From an uncultured Lachnospiraceae bacterium (GTDB lineage Bacteria; Bacillota; Clostridia; Lachnospirales; Lachnospiraceae), in NCBI GenBank assembly GCA_934385475.1, contig CAKRPS010000034.1, forward strand, positions 1 to 25,207: a DNA stretch of 25,207 bases. Reading direction: 5' to 3'. Position numbers and translations under genes: made by a program. Position 1 is the first letter of the stretch, and the number at the start of each line of letters is the position of its first letter. This document shows positions 15,843-24,675 of the stretch, piece after piece. The notes beneath the pieces are model-generated. The model made no database searches. It was given only the letters and a program-made list of their open reading frames with translations, and had not been told where the DNA came from.

Positions 15843-17324
15843 TTATGAAGTTTTACGTAAAAACAGTTTAGATCCCCCAAAAATAGCTACACTGCTTAGC
15901 CCAATTACAGCGACTACAACAAATTCCCTCAAAACAAAACCTCTAATTCCATCTCTTGGAACATACTTTGTGAAATATTCAACCAGTTCTATTTCCACAA
16001 ATAATAATATAAATTTGGCCACTTCACGTAACCAGTATGATGTCATATGTCTATTAAAATATGACCGATAAACAAACTTAACCCGCCCATACCAGATAAA
16101 TAAATGTCCTACAATTGTTCCTAAAACAACGCCATTAACCCCACCAATTTTACCAGCTCCAATACTCATTATCAAATTTGTCACAGCACTAAATATCATA
16201 TATTTCTTATCATATTCATATTTTCCGAACGAATTTCTAAAATAATAAATAACATCTTGATTGATAGCAATATAAATATTAATAGCCATCAAAACTACAA
16301 ACTGACCATTCAACATACACGCTTCGCCAAGCCATAATCTGACAAATGGGTTTGTCATCTGAATTAAACTTACACACACAAATATACCAACAATATAGGA
16401 AATACAGTTAAGTCGTTCCAGTAAAAAAAACTTCTTTTTTATATCTGCCTCCTCGTACAAAAAATTTCCCAAGGAAGCTTGAACAGGTTTCATAACCCTT
16501 GTAACCAAGGTGTATGTATATTTCGTGATCATATAATAATTTGAATATAATCCCGCAACGGACACTCCAAACATCATTGTAAGCACCAAATTATCTGTTG
16601 CTGCGTAAACTACAGCAGATAATCTATGTTGCAGGAAATTACCCATATCCTTCTTTACATTTTTGACCTCTTCTCCCAATTCAATTCCGGGTATTAAATA
16701 TTGTCCATAACTCTTCTGGCATTTATAATTGATTCCCAAATTTTGTGCAAGCGTCTGTACCACGCATAAAAGTACATAAAAGTAATAATTATGTGCTATA
16801 ACTAAAACAAAAATTCTTGCAATATTAACAATAATTAAGATGACTGAATCCCATCTTGCACATATATACTCTTTTTGATCTGCCACAATCAAAAGTCTTT
16901 TATATCCGGTTCTGTAAGAGAGTGCCAAATTTAATAACTGAATACAATAAATGATTAAGAGAAATTGAAAACTATAGTTTTCCTTTACAAAAACAATGGG
17001 AAAGAGCGGAATAAAAAATATTCCAACTACCAGCACCGCTCGCGCAATACTACGATAAAGCTTCCGGGCTGTCTCCATTACTTGTGAGATTCCCGACCAA
17101 TTATTGGCAATTCCCTCATACAATCTATAAGAGATAATGCTGTCCATTCCCATGTCTGCTATTGACAATATTGTAAAAATATCGGTAAATATTGCTTCAT
17201 ATCCTGCATATTCAACAGAAAAAAATGTAATCAGCGTTTTTCGTACAATAAGTGCAAGAATCGCTAATAATACATAATTTGTCACTGAATATATACTGTT
17301 CTTTATATATTTTTTCTTTCTCAC
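15843..17324 (-). CDS. Wzx-type polysaccharide flippase (MATE/MVF-like)
   Basis: A 493-residue integral membrane protein with about 12-14 hydrophobic helices. It has the N-terminal pattern of O-antigen/teichoic-acid translocases: a basic start (RKKKYIKNS), a long first helix, and ADMGMDSIISYRLYEGIAN after the second. The soluble-looking stretch NVKKDMGNFLQHRLSAVVYAATDNLVLTMMFG is typical of this superfamily. It would flip lipid-linked oligosaccharide to the outer face of the membrane. The start codon is GTG at 17324, supported by AAGGA about 9 bases upstream. It is the last gene of the seven-gene glycan operon, 26 bases after a radical SAM gene. The strong A+T bias matches the rest of the operon. 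Confidence 0.88.
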   Translation of the reverse strand: MRKKKYIKNSIYSVTNYVLLAILALIVRKTLITFFSVEYAGYEAIFTDIFTILSIADMGMDSIISYRLYEGIANNWSGISQVMETARKLYRSIARAVLVVGIFFIPLFPIVFVKENYSFQFLLIIYCIQLLNLALSYRTGYKRLLIVADQKEYICARWDSVILIIVNIARIFVLVIAHNYYFYVLLCVVQTLAQNLGINYKCQKSYGQYLIPGIELGEEVKNVKKDMGNFLQHRLSAVVYAATDNLVLTMMFGVSVAGLYSNYYMITKYTYTLVTRVMKPVQASLGNFLYEEADIKKKFFLLERLNCISYIVGIFVCVSLIQMTNPFVRLWLGEACMLNGQFVVLMAINIYIAINQDVIYYFRNSFGKYEYDKKYMIFSAVTNLIMSIGAGKIGGVNGVVLGTIVGHLFIWYGRVKFVYRSYFNRHMTSYWLREVAKFILLFVEIELVEYFTKYVPRDGIRGFVLREFVVVAVIGLSSVAIFGGSKLFLRKTS

Positions 17325-17350
17325 GTTCTCTTTTCCTTAAATTCATTAAA

Positions 17351-18310
17351 TTATGGAATATTAAACTGATTCTTACATAATTCTTCTTTTTCTTGTGCAC
17401 TTAGTTGTACTCCCGGACAAATATTTACCATTTGTTTGGTGCCATAATTACAATAATCACATGCAGAAAAATAGTTTTTGCTGTAAACGATACGAAGTAT
17501 ATCTTCAGAAGATATTTCTTCTTTCATCAAATTTACATACTCGTTTTCATGCGTTTTGATAATTCCCAAATCCATACCATGTCCAGCTCGCGGACAGTAA
17601 AACAGCTTTCCATTCAAAATACTTCTACAGTAATTATTACAATTTCTAAACTGCTTGCTTAATGCCTTATTACTTCTGTTTCTTGGTTTCATATCTCCAA
17701 CCAATCCCCAATGTAGGTCTTTTGTTTTTAAATAAACATTTATACCATTTTTTTGACATATATTAACCAATTCCATCTTCTTTCCGGATATCACCCCATA
17801 GTCGCTAACAATAACCCTTACTTTTTTCTTTTTCAAAGATATGATTGTTTCATTTTGGGGCAATATTGTTCCATTAGTAAATATATCGATATGATCTACC
17901 TTACTATTTTCTGCGATTAAATCTATTATCTCTTTTATGTTAGAACTCAGAAAAGGTTCTCCTCCAACCAACACTACCGTACCTATTTCATCAATCTTAT
18001 TCAATAAATTGTTAATTGAAAAAGAGATTGTCGAAAAGTCTGTATCATAAGGGTTCATATAATATTGCATTAGGTTTGCGCAATCTCTGCACTTAAGAGA
18101 ACACTTCGTTGTCATTACAATTTCCACTTGTCTGATATATGAATATTTCCCCATTAAAATCTTCAACATCTTTTTGAATATGTCCGGTCGTATCATTGTG
18201 TAAAACATATACCACAACTTTTGCATTACCTTCGCCTGACTAAATCCCAAATCCTTAACTCTATCTCTGTAATATAAATTCAACATTTTCATTCTTGTAT
18301 TTGCATCCAT
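17351..18310 (-). CDS. Radical SAM enzyme with C-terminal cysteine-rich domain, glycan cluster
   Basis: A 319-residue radical SAM protein. The SAM-cluster cysteines C70-x3-C74-x2-C77 (CSLKCRDC) and the GGEP motif (116-119) are intact, and an IFTNGT strand follows. The C-terminal part holds six more cysteines, C224, C228, C239, C284, C287 and C298, in a GKLFYC...CDYC layout like twitch/SPASM domains that bind an auxiliary Fe-S cluster. The substrate is unknown. The setting among glycosyltransferases suggests modification of a sugar or lipid-linked glycan; no precursor-peptide gene is seen. The start at 18310 is chosen because GGAG lies 6 bases ahead; the ATG at 18322 directly abuts the previous stop. 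It is 26 bases from the flippase gene downstream. Confidence 0.9.
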   Translation of the reverse strand: MDANTRMKMLNLYYRDRVKDLGFSQAKVMQKLWYMFYTMIRPDIFKKMLKILMGKYSYIRQVEIVMTTKCSLKCRDCANLMQYYMNPYDTDFSTISFSINNLLNKIDEIGTVVLVGGEPFLSSNIKEIIDLIAENSKVDHIDIFTNGTILPQNETIISLKKKKVRVIVSDYGVISGKKMELVNICQKNGINVYLKTKDLHWGLVGDMKPRNRSNKALSKQFRNCNNYCRSILNGKLFYCPRAGHGMDLGIIKTHENEYVNLMKEEISSEDILRIVYSKNYFSACDYCNYGTKQMVNICPGVQLSAQEKEELCKNQFNIP

Positions 18311-18322
18311 GACTATCTCCAT

Positions 18323-20323
18323 TTATTTAAATTCATATATATTCATTGAAATTTCATATGTTCCATTTTCCATTGCATAACTCCCATTGGGTCCATTTCC
18401 AAAACTATACTGAATATCATATACATCTCCCCATATTTTGTCATAACCATCCAGTTCTGTTTCTGAAAGAATATAAATGTTTTGATTCCCATACCTTTTT
18501 ACAATTTCATCTATATTTTTCAGATTATAAACCAGATTATCATTGATCAGACGTAAATTGCTAGTCAGTCTTGTATTAAGCAGCCCTGATTCTTCATTGC
18601 ACAATACCACTGCATTTTCCGGAATATGTTCACAGGCATCTTGCCCCAGCTTATACTGTCCACGTTGTGGTGCTCCTGTCAAAAAAGCCGGCCAAAAATA
18701 TTGATCACACAAAATAATGATCATTATGGCATAAATTGCCCAACTTTTACTTTTGACTGTGCTTCCAACTGCTAGAATAATTATTGGAACCGTATATGGC
18801 AGAAAATACCTTGATGCATAGTAATTGAATGGCGTATCTACTTTGCAACAGGTAAAAAAGAACAAACCGTATATACCCATAAAATACAATATTTTATTAA
18901 GCCCCGAAAACTCTTTTCTCAAAAATGGTAAAAGAAAAAACAAGACTAACCCTATCACGCTTGTTGCTCTCATAATATTAACAATATTTAAATAGGATAT
19001 TGCCGTAATTCCAGAATTGACATATCTGCTCCGTAAATTCCACGAGCCTGCATCCATTCCCTCCGGTATGGCATAACAATCTGTAAATGCAAGCATATAA
19101 CCATGATAAATACTCATGAGAATAATAATGGCAAACGCACATAAACATATTATTTTGAAATTATTGTATATAGGTATACGTATCTTCTCAATAACCGTTC
19201 TGTATCTCCTCATAACCAGCAATTGTACTATTGCCCCCACTAAACAAGATGCAGTGATAGTTCCCAAAAGGACTTTGAAAGGTATACTTCCTCCCAATGT
19301 GTAAGGTGCAAACTGTCTCATCACATAAATTGGTGAAATCATATAAATAAACCATATTGACAAACTATATAACGTTATCTGTATTAAATTGGTATAGCAC
19401 AGGTTTTTATTATTTTCTCTAGAACCCTCAAGCATCAAAGCCACATAAAATATAGGTAGATAAATCAGCGTTGAAATGTGCACATAACCCCATAGTCCGA
19501 GACACAGTCCTGCTACTATACAACTCTTTCTATCTTTTTTCAGCATGAAATATAGAGACGCTACTCCCAAAAAAAGCATTACAATTTCACTCAATCCTGC
19601 TTTGGATATATACAGGACTAATGGCGAAAGTGAAAACATAATCACAGACATCATTCTTGTATATTTGTTATGACATAGTTCCTGACAAATATAGAAAAAA
19701 AGCAGAACAAGTAACGCATATAAATAGCCAAGTCCAAACATAGCGTGCCAAATTCCAAACATCCGACCGAACAAAGCAGGAATCACGCACCATGTTTTCA
19801 ATGCATGTAGATAAAAATTATCCTCTCCCTGCTCATGGTAATGAATAAGGAGTTGATCCTGAAGATCTCTGATTCCTTGATCAACCTTATCCGATATTGC
19901 GCCTAATTCCTGAATCTTATGCACCTCCTGGCTGTTATCAAAAACCAACGTCACGACATGTGTAAAATAAGCACCTTGATCGCTGATAGCACTTACATCC
20001 TCTGCCGTCGTTTTTATAAACGGAATGGACAGGCACAATAATACAATCATTAGCAACTCTGACTTTTGCGATGACCACTTAAAGTGAGTATTCCTTTTGT
20101 ATCTAATAAAAACCTTAACTATATTAAGAACCAACAAAATAATCAGAATAATATCTACCGGGAACCTGTCACAAAGTAAAAAAGGCAATGATGCACATAT
20201 AAATTGTAAAACAAAAAAGGTGTTTGCCTCTACGGCGCATCGCAATACAGTACCTTCCGGATTCTCCATCTTACAATATAAAAAACATAGTGCAACTACC
20301 GCACAGACCATCCCAAGTATCAT
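18323..20323 (-). CDS. Large GT-C-like membrane glycosyltransferase or polymerase
   Basis: A 666-residue polytopic membrane protein with about 12-13 hydrophobic segments and a soluble C-terminal tail of about 110 residues. After the first helices comes AISDQGAYFTHV (D115), in the place of the catalytic acidic loop of GT-C enzymes, and a long hydrophilic extracellular loop follows. It may add a sugar from a polyprenyl-phosphate donor outside the cell, or act as the cluster's polymerase, since no separate Wzy is visible. The evidence cannot separate these. GAGGG lies about 9 bases before the ATG. Its TAA stop directly touches an ATG of the following radical SAM gene, so the two are tightly coupled. 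Confidence 0.7.
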   Translation of the reverse strand: MILGMVCAVVALCFLYCKMENPEGTVLRCAVEANTFFVLQFICASLPFLLCDRFPVDIILIILLVLNIVKVFIRYKRNTHFKWSSQKSELLMIVLLCLSIPFIKTTAEDVSAISDQGAYFTHVVTLVFDNSQEVHKIQELGAISDKVDQGIRDLQDQLLIHYHEQGEDNFYLHALKTWCVIPALFGRMFGIWHAMFGLGYLYALLVLLFFYICQELCHNKYTRMMSVIMFSLSPLVLYISKAGLSEIVMLFLGVASLYFMLKKDRKSCIVAGLCLGLWGYVHISTLIYLPIFYVALMLEGSRENNKNLCYTNLIQITLYSLSIWFIYMISPIYVMRQFAPYTLGGSIPFKVLLGTITASCLVGAIVQLLVMRRYRTVIEKIRIPIYNNFKIICLCAFAIIILMSIYHGYMLAFTDCYAIPEGMDAGSWNLRSRYVNSGITAISYLNIVNIMRATSVIGLVLFFLLPFLRKEFSGLNKILYFMGIYGLFFFTCCKVDTPFNYYASRYFLPYTVPIIILAVGSTVKSKSWAIYAIMIIILCDQYFWPAFLTGAPQRGQYKLGQDACEHIPENAVVLCNEESGLLNTRLTSNLRLINDNLVYNLKNIDEIVKRYGNQNIYILSETELDGYDKIWGDVYDIQYSFGNGPNGSYAMENGTYEISMNIYEFK

Positions 20324-20349
20324 TTTTGATATCCCTCAAGCAAATTTCT

Positions 20350-21468
20350 TTAGCTTTTCCATGTTTGCATTACTTCTACAAACTTCTTTTCCACTACTTT
20401 ACTTTCATATTGTTGTAAAAAGCATTCGCGAATTGTGTTCTGCTGCCAAAAACTCTCATTCATCTTACGAATTGCCGTTATAAATTCCATTGCAGTATTA
20501 CACCTATAGATTCCTTTGTAATCCTCTACCTCATACCCCTCTAACGCCTCATTCGTAGCAAAAATCGTCATTCCAAACATCATCGCTTCTGCTGTTTTGA
20601 CCTTCATTCCTGCCCCATACTGTATTGGCATTACTATATTGGAATAAGTATAATAGTACTCATCCAAATCTTTAACCGTTCCTATAATCTCTACATTGCA
20701 GCGCGCCAGTTCGTTCCTTTTTTTCTCAAAATCTTTCCCAACAATTATTAATTTGTAATCCGACAGTTTAGACATTACTTCTTGTACAAACCATAAAATG
20801 CCATAGTAATTTGGTGGAAACAATGAACCGATAAAAAGAAGTGTTTTGTCATTTGACTTTCTATGTACTCTATTTTTATTAAAACGATCTCTGAAACTAA
20901 TTGGCAGATATAAATCCGGTCTTCTGTTATATAATTGTTGCAATCTATTTCCGTCTCTTTTGTTTAAACAGATAACTTTATTCGCTTTTCTACATACAAT
21001 TTTTTCATTGTATCTCGATATCAGATATGGAAGATAGTATGCCATGCCTTCTGTTTTTATCTTGTTATATGAATAATCTGTTTCTATATTATGAAAAAAA
21101 CAAATAGTGTAAATATCATCTGGCACTTTGTTCAATATCTTTCCCAACGTAGAACTATCTAGATATAAAATGGCCGGTTCAATTTGTTTGATATATTGAA
21201 GTATCTCTTTCTCAACGGCATAAGAATAATTTTTTCTTCCGTTTAAAGTATCTATTATATTTCCTATTACCGTGCCAGTTTTAAGAAAATACTTTATCTT
21301 ACTATCTTCTGTTTTCTCCACTTTTTCATTAACAATTATCCCTGTATAAAGGTCAATCTCTTCAACGTTTTTTAATAGTTCATAGTTTCTTCGAGAACAC
21401 TGCATCCCACCATTTCCGATTTCATGAAAAATATTCTGACAACCTATAAATACAACCTTTATACCCAT
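20350..21468 (-). CDS. Family 4 glycosyltransferase (GT-B fold)
   Basis: A 372-residue cytoplasmic or membrane-associated retaining glycosyltransferase. The N-terminal Rossmann half starts VVFIGCQNIF with a glycine-rich GNGGMQ loop. The C-terminal donor-binding half has LLFIGSLFPPNYYG, LIIVGKD and the GT4 signature region YGAGMKVKTAEAMMFGMTIFATNEALEG, with the conserved acidic residues that hold the nucleotide-sugar. The donor and acceptor sugars cannot be read from sequence. AAGGTG lies 5 bases before the ATG. It sits 23 bases after the GT2 gene and 26 bases before the GT-C gene. Codon choice is very AT-rich. Confidence 0.9.
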   Translation of the reverse strand: MGIKVVFIGCQNIFHEIGNGGMQCSRRNYELLKNVEEIDLYTGIIVNEKVEKTEDSKIKYFLKTGTVIGNIIDTLNGRKNYSYAVEKEILQYIKQIEPAILYLDSSTLGKILNKVPDDIYTICFFHNIETDYSYNKIKTEGMAYYLPYLISRYNEKIVCRKANKVICLNKRDGNRLQQLYNRRPDLYLPISFRDRFNKNRVHRKSNDKTLLFIGSLFPPNYYGILWFVQEVMSKLSDYKLIIVGKDFEKKRNELARCNVEIIGTVKDLDEYYYTYSNIVMPIQYGAGMKVKTAEAMMFGMTIFATNEALEGYEVEDYKGIYRCNTAMEFITAIRKMNESFWQQNTIRECFLQQYESKVVEKKFVEVMQTWKS

Positions 21469-21491
21469 TATTTCACCTTCTGATCTATTCT

Positions 21492-22496
21492 CTAAATTGC
21501 CTTTTTTATAATTCCAAATTTACTGTTATATTTTTTAGCAACCTTAAGTACATCCACAGCGGCATACACATTTATATAAACTGCAATTGCAACCAATCTG
21601 CATATATAGCTACATTTATGGTTTTGAAACACATCCCAAGCATGTGCTTTCGCATAAGCTAATAATGTTTCTTTAAATTCAGAGTCCTCACAATCTTTCT
21701 TTAACTGTGTTAGGTAATCTACACTTTTTATAAAAAGCATAGATTGAATTGCTTTATATATATTGCATTTCATTTTATTTTCCTGTGATATATTATATAA
21801 GGTATACCACCATTTTTTCATATCATATGATTCAAGCATATGAGTTACACTTGTCCGTGTCTGATAGTAAAAATACAATTCTTCATTTGTCACAGAAATA
21901 TTTTTACACTTTTCTAATATTTCGTAGCAAAAAATAAAATCTTCTGCCAGTTTATAATCTGTTTTAAATCTGCTATCTCCGATTACATATCGTGGAAACA
22001 ATTTACAGCAAGGATATCCCATAATTTCTTTTCTATAAAAAAAACTTTCCAACGCTGTATCTTGGTTAAAATTTTTAACGACATTTTTTTTATTTGCAGA
22101 AAAACTATGTGCTTTCTTACAAAAAATCTTTCTGTACGAACATCCTGCCAGATCACATGGTTGTTCCTCATATATGCAAACTAAACGTTCTACATATTGA
22201 GGAAGGATCTCGTCATCTGCATCACAAAAAACAATATAATGACCTTGTGCAACATCCAGTCCCAAATTTCTTGCTGCCGCTGCGCCTCTATTTTCCTGTT
22301 TATAATACATTAACTGTAAATGTTGTATTGCGTATGACCGACATATATTCTCTGTTTTATCATAAGATCCATCATCTACAATTATAATCTCTATATTTTG
22401 ATATGTTTGCTTTAAGCATGCTTCTATCACTCTACTAATCGTGTTCTCTCCATTATACACAGGTATAATAATACTAACTTTTTTATCTTGTTTCAT
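21492..22496 (-). CDS. Family 2 glycosyltransferase
   Basis: A 334-residue inverting GT-A enzyme. It has VSIIIPVYNGENTISRVIEACLKQ at the start, IIIVDDGSYDKT, the ENRGAAAARNLGL segment and the DxD metal site CDADDE (D92/D94). The C-terminal half is helical and less conserved. It would extend the lipid-linked glycan on the cytoplasmic side. The ATG at 22496 lies inside the end of the upstream radical SAM gene (14-base overlap), so translation is coupled; a run of five G residues 10 bases upstream can serve as the ribosome site. An in-frame TTG at 22505 is a less likely start. Confidence 0.92.
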   Translation of the reverse strand: MKQDKKVSIIIPVYNGENTISRVIEACLKQTYQNIEIIIVDDGSYDKTENICRSYAIQHLQLMYYKQENRGAAAARNLGLDVAQGHYIVFCDADDEILPQYVERLVCIYEEQPCDLAGCSYRKIFCKKAHSFSANKKNVVKNFNQDTALESFFYRKEIMGYPCCKLFPRYVIGDSRFKTDYKLAEDFIFCYEILEKCKNISVTNEELYFYYQTRTSVTHMLESYDMKKWWYTLYNISQENKMKCNIYKAIQSMLFIKSVDYLTQLKKDCEDSEFKETLLAYAKAHAWDVFQNHKCSYICRLVAIAVYINVYAAVDVLKVAKKYNSKFGIIKKAI

Positions 22497-23358
22497 TCGG
22501 CACAAGCCCCCACTCCGAATATTCCTTGCAAGAGACCGCCCACTCCATGCCGTATCTTCTCTGTCTTACCGCACAATACCGACACAATGGAATAGGGTTA
22601 GTTAGTTTCTTAATTGTCTCTTCAGTATTTTCAGTACTATATATATCAACGCTATCCTCTGAAGTAACTGGTATATTTTTGTTAAAATACTTATTAAATC
22701 GATTTATAAATGCAGCATAAGAGCATGTATACAGGTGCCCATTTGATAAATTAATGCAACTTCCAGCCATAAAACAATGTCGGAAACTATCCGTTCCATC
22801 CTGTTTCCCTTCTGAATCAATTGGCAAAACATACTGTCGCTTTTTAAACAACTTTGTTCTCCCTTTATATTCGATATGTACATAATTTCTCTCTTTTATA
22901 ATGGTAGCAATTCTGGAATAATCAAATTTAACTGGATATCTGGTTATTTCTATGGCAATATTTTTTTCTTTACAAGTATTCCAAAATTCTTCATCCATTC
23001 TGTCCAACAAAAAACCGTTAGTAATAATAAAAATTGGTACTTGACGATACGCCTGTCTTGCGACTTTTAAAATGTATGAAATATCCGGATGCAATAATGG
23101 TTCTCCACCTAATATATAAAGTCTTTTAATTTTATTATCCGGCAAAAGCATCGCTGTTCTAATTATGTCCTGCTCAAAATCTTCTTTTTTTATAAACCAC
23201 GGAGTTGCTATTGGTGAAAAATGACTACATCCCTTACAATTTAAATTACAATGACTGACAATATCAATTTCTATAGATTCTATTTTTTCAACTTTTTTAT
23301 CAAGATTTTTGGGTATCCAACTTTTGTACGGCTTATTTAAAAATTCAAAAATATTCAT
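22483..23358 (-). CDS. Second radical SAM enzyme of the glycan cluster
   Basis: A 291-residue radical SAM protein related in layout to the one at 17351. The SAM-cluster motif is C37-x3-C41-x2-C44 (CNLNCKGC), with GGEP at 84-87 and IITNG after it. The C-terminal cysteines C195, C201, C212, C259, C262 and C277 repeat the arrangement of its sister: C-x10-C with a G-x4-C end (SNGHLYTC), then CRYC and one further Cys. This suggests one auxiliary Fe-S cluster. The substrate is unknown; the position between a GT4 and a GT2 gene points to sugar or glycan chemistry. AGGAG lies about 11 bases before the ATG, it begins 14 bases after the first glycosyltransferase gene, and it overlaps the next. Confidence 0.9.
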   Translation of the reverse strand: MNIFEFLNKPYKSWIPKNLDKKVEKIESIEIDIVSHCNLNCKGCSHFSPIATPWFIKKEDFEQDIIRTAMLLPDNKIKRLYILGGEPLLHPDISYILKVARQAYRQVPIFIITNGFLLDRMDEEFWNTCKEKNIAIEITRYPVKFDYSRIATIIKERNYVHIEYKGRTKLFKKRQYVLPIDSEGKQDGTDSFRHCFMAGSCINLSNGHLYTCSYAAFINRFNKYFNKNIPVTSEDSVDIYSTENTEETIKKLTNPIPLCRYCAVRQRRYGMEWAVSCKEYSEWGLVPNETR

Positions 23359-23372
23359 ATTTTACTTGTCTC

Positions 23373-24509
23373 CTAAAACATCAATCTCTCCACAGTCTCT
23401 GTCATTCTGTCCCACGAAAACCGTCTGGCTTCCTCTTTTACATTTTGACTAAACTCTGCTCCTTTATCTTCTGCAAAGAAACGGATAACTGCGTCGGCTA
23501 ATTGTTCCACATTTTCTGATTCCACCACATATCCCGTTCCATTATTAGATACTACTTCTGGCAAACCGCCTACATTTGTAACAATAACTGGTTTTTCAAA
23601 TCCATAGGCAACCTGGACGATTCCACTTTGTGTCGCACTCACATATGGCAGTACCACTACATCACTTGCCATAAAGTACTTTTCAACTTCGCAATCTGGC
23701 ACATATTCCATGCGCAAATCCACAACATTTTCTATTTCTAATTCCTTAATGAGATTCATATACTGATTCTTTTCTTCTCTCATTTCTCCCACAACAAGTA
23801 ACCTAACGTGTTTAACCTCTTTTTGAACTTTTGGCATTGCCTTTAACAAATATTGCAATCCTTTATACTTCCGAATTAATCCAAAAAATAAGATAACTTT
23901 TTCTTCCTCCGCAATTGTTAATTCCTTACGTGCTTGTTGCTGCGTCATTCCAGTAAATTTATATGCCTCATAGGTGGGATGTACCGCTTTTTCATAAATA
24001 GGTTTTTTAATAATCTGTTTTAAGTCCTGCTCATCCTGGCTGGATTGTACAATAAAACGATCTCCATGTCTCAAGGTCATTTTTGTAAGAAATTTATCCA
24101 TTGGAAACCGTTCATGAGGTAGGACGTTATGGCATACAAACAATGTCTTCGTGTTTTTTAAACACTTTGTCACAATCCAGAAACACGGTGCAAAATACGG
24201 ATGTTGCCACTGAAAAATAACCATGTCTGGTTTAAGTTTATTGATTTTCTTAGCTGTATAAATGCAATTAATGGGATCTGCTGTGTGTAACCAATATTTT
24301 GTTCCTTCAATTTGAAATGTTTTGTCTGAGTAATCCTTCTGTTCTTGTTTGAACAATAATTTAGGGTATTGCATTTTATATGAAATCATTGTTACATCAA
24401 ACTTTTTTTCCAAAGCCCTATACATCAGTCCTGTATAATGTGCAATTCCACTATTATATGGATAAACCGGTCCCACAATGATTACTTTCTTCTTTTCCGC
24501 ATTTTTCAT
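23373..24509 (-). CDS. Family 4 glycosyltransferase, first gene of the glycan operon
   Basis: A 378-residue GT-B enzyme. The N-terminal domain opens VIIVGPVYPYNSGIAHYTG, a glycine-containing acceptor-side loop seen in many GT4 proteins. The donor domain has VILFFGLIRKYKGLQYLLKA, LLVVGE, and the signature run ASDVVVLPYVSATQSGIVQVAYGF followed by KPVIVTNVGGLPEVV. It probably adds an early sugar to a polyprenyl-diphosphate-linked glycan. The ribosome site before the ATG at 24509 is weak, with AAGGAT about 15 bases away. It follows the only visible promoter of the seven-gene operon. Confidence 0.93.
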   Translation of the reverse strand: MKNAEKKKVIIVGPVYPYNSGIAHYTGLMYRALEKKFDVTMISYKMQYPKLLFKQEQKDYSDKTFQIEGTKYWLHTADPINCIYTAKKINKLKPDMVIFQWQHPYFAPCFWIVTKCLKNTKTLFVCHNVLPHERFPMDKFLTKMTLRHGDRFIVQSSQDEQDLKQIIKKPIYEKAVHPTYEAYKFTGMTQQQARKELTIAEEEKVILFFGLIRKYKGLQYLLKAMPKVQKEVKHVRLLVVGEMREEKNQYMNLIKELEIENVVDLRMEYVPDCEVEKYFMASDVVVLPYVSATQSGIVQVAYGFEKPVIVTNVGGLPEVVSNNGTGYVVESENVEQLADAVIRFFAEDKGAEFSQNVKEEARRFSWDRMTETVERLMF

Positions 24510-24542
24510 ATTGTCTTTTCTATCCTTTTTTATTTCTGTTTT

Positions 24543-24575
24543 ATTCTACCTTTATATCTCGCTATTTTCAATAGC
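24543..24575 (-). promoter_or_regulatory. Predicted promoter of the glycan operon with overlapping inverted repeat
   Basis: The minus strand has TTGAAA (24571-24566), exactly 17 bases, then TAGAAT (24548-24543). The -35 box lies within a perfect 6-bp inverted repeat GCTATT-TTC-AATAGC (24561-24575). A further palindromic AT stretch (ATATTATAATAT) lies just upstream. The overlap suggests control by a bound protein, but short AT-rich repeats can arise by chance. Confidence 0.6.
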
Positions 24576-24606
24576 TATATTATAATATTATGCTATTTTA
24601 TTAGTC

Positions 24607-24637
24607 AAAAAATATGACCATCCCTCAATGGCCATAT
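24607..24637 (-). terminator. Rho-independent terminator of the nuclease fragment
   Basis: A 10-bp stem (ATATGGCCAT / ATGGTCATAT, one G-T pair) with a 6-base loop is followed on the minus strand by six T residues. It separates the nuclease fragment from the glycan operon promoter. Confidence 0.88.
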
Positions 24638-24675
24638 CATAATTTCTATATTCTGCCCAGTTAAAATCACAAGGA

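Noticed and set aside
17212..17400. A 62-codon minus-strand frame spanning the radical SAM/flippase junction.
   Set aside because: It overlaps both well-supported genes in another frame and is just Lys/Arg/Glu/Ile-rich AT-biased sequence.
15843..24509. A peptide (RiPP) maturation cluster, given the two radical SAM genes.
   Set aside because: No short precursor-peptide frame with a ribosome site, no leader-peptide-binding domain and no peptidase or ABC exporter is visible. The neighbours are glycosyltransferases and a flippase.
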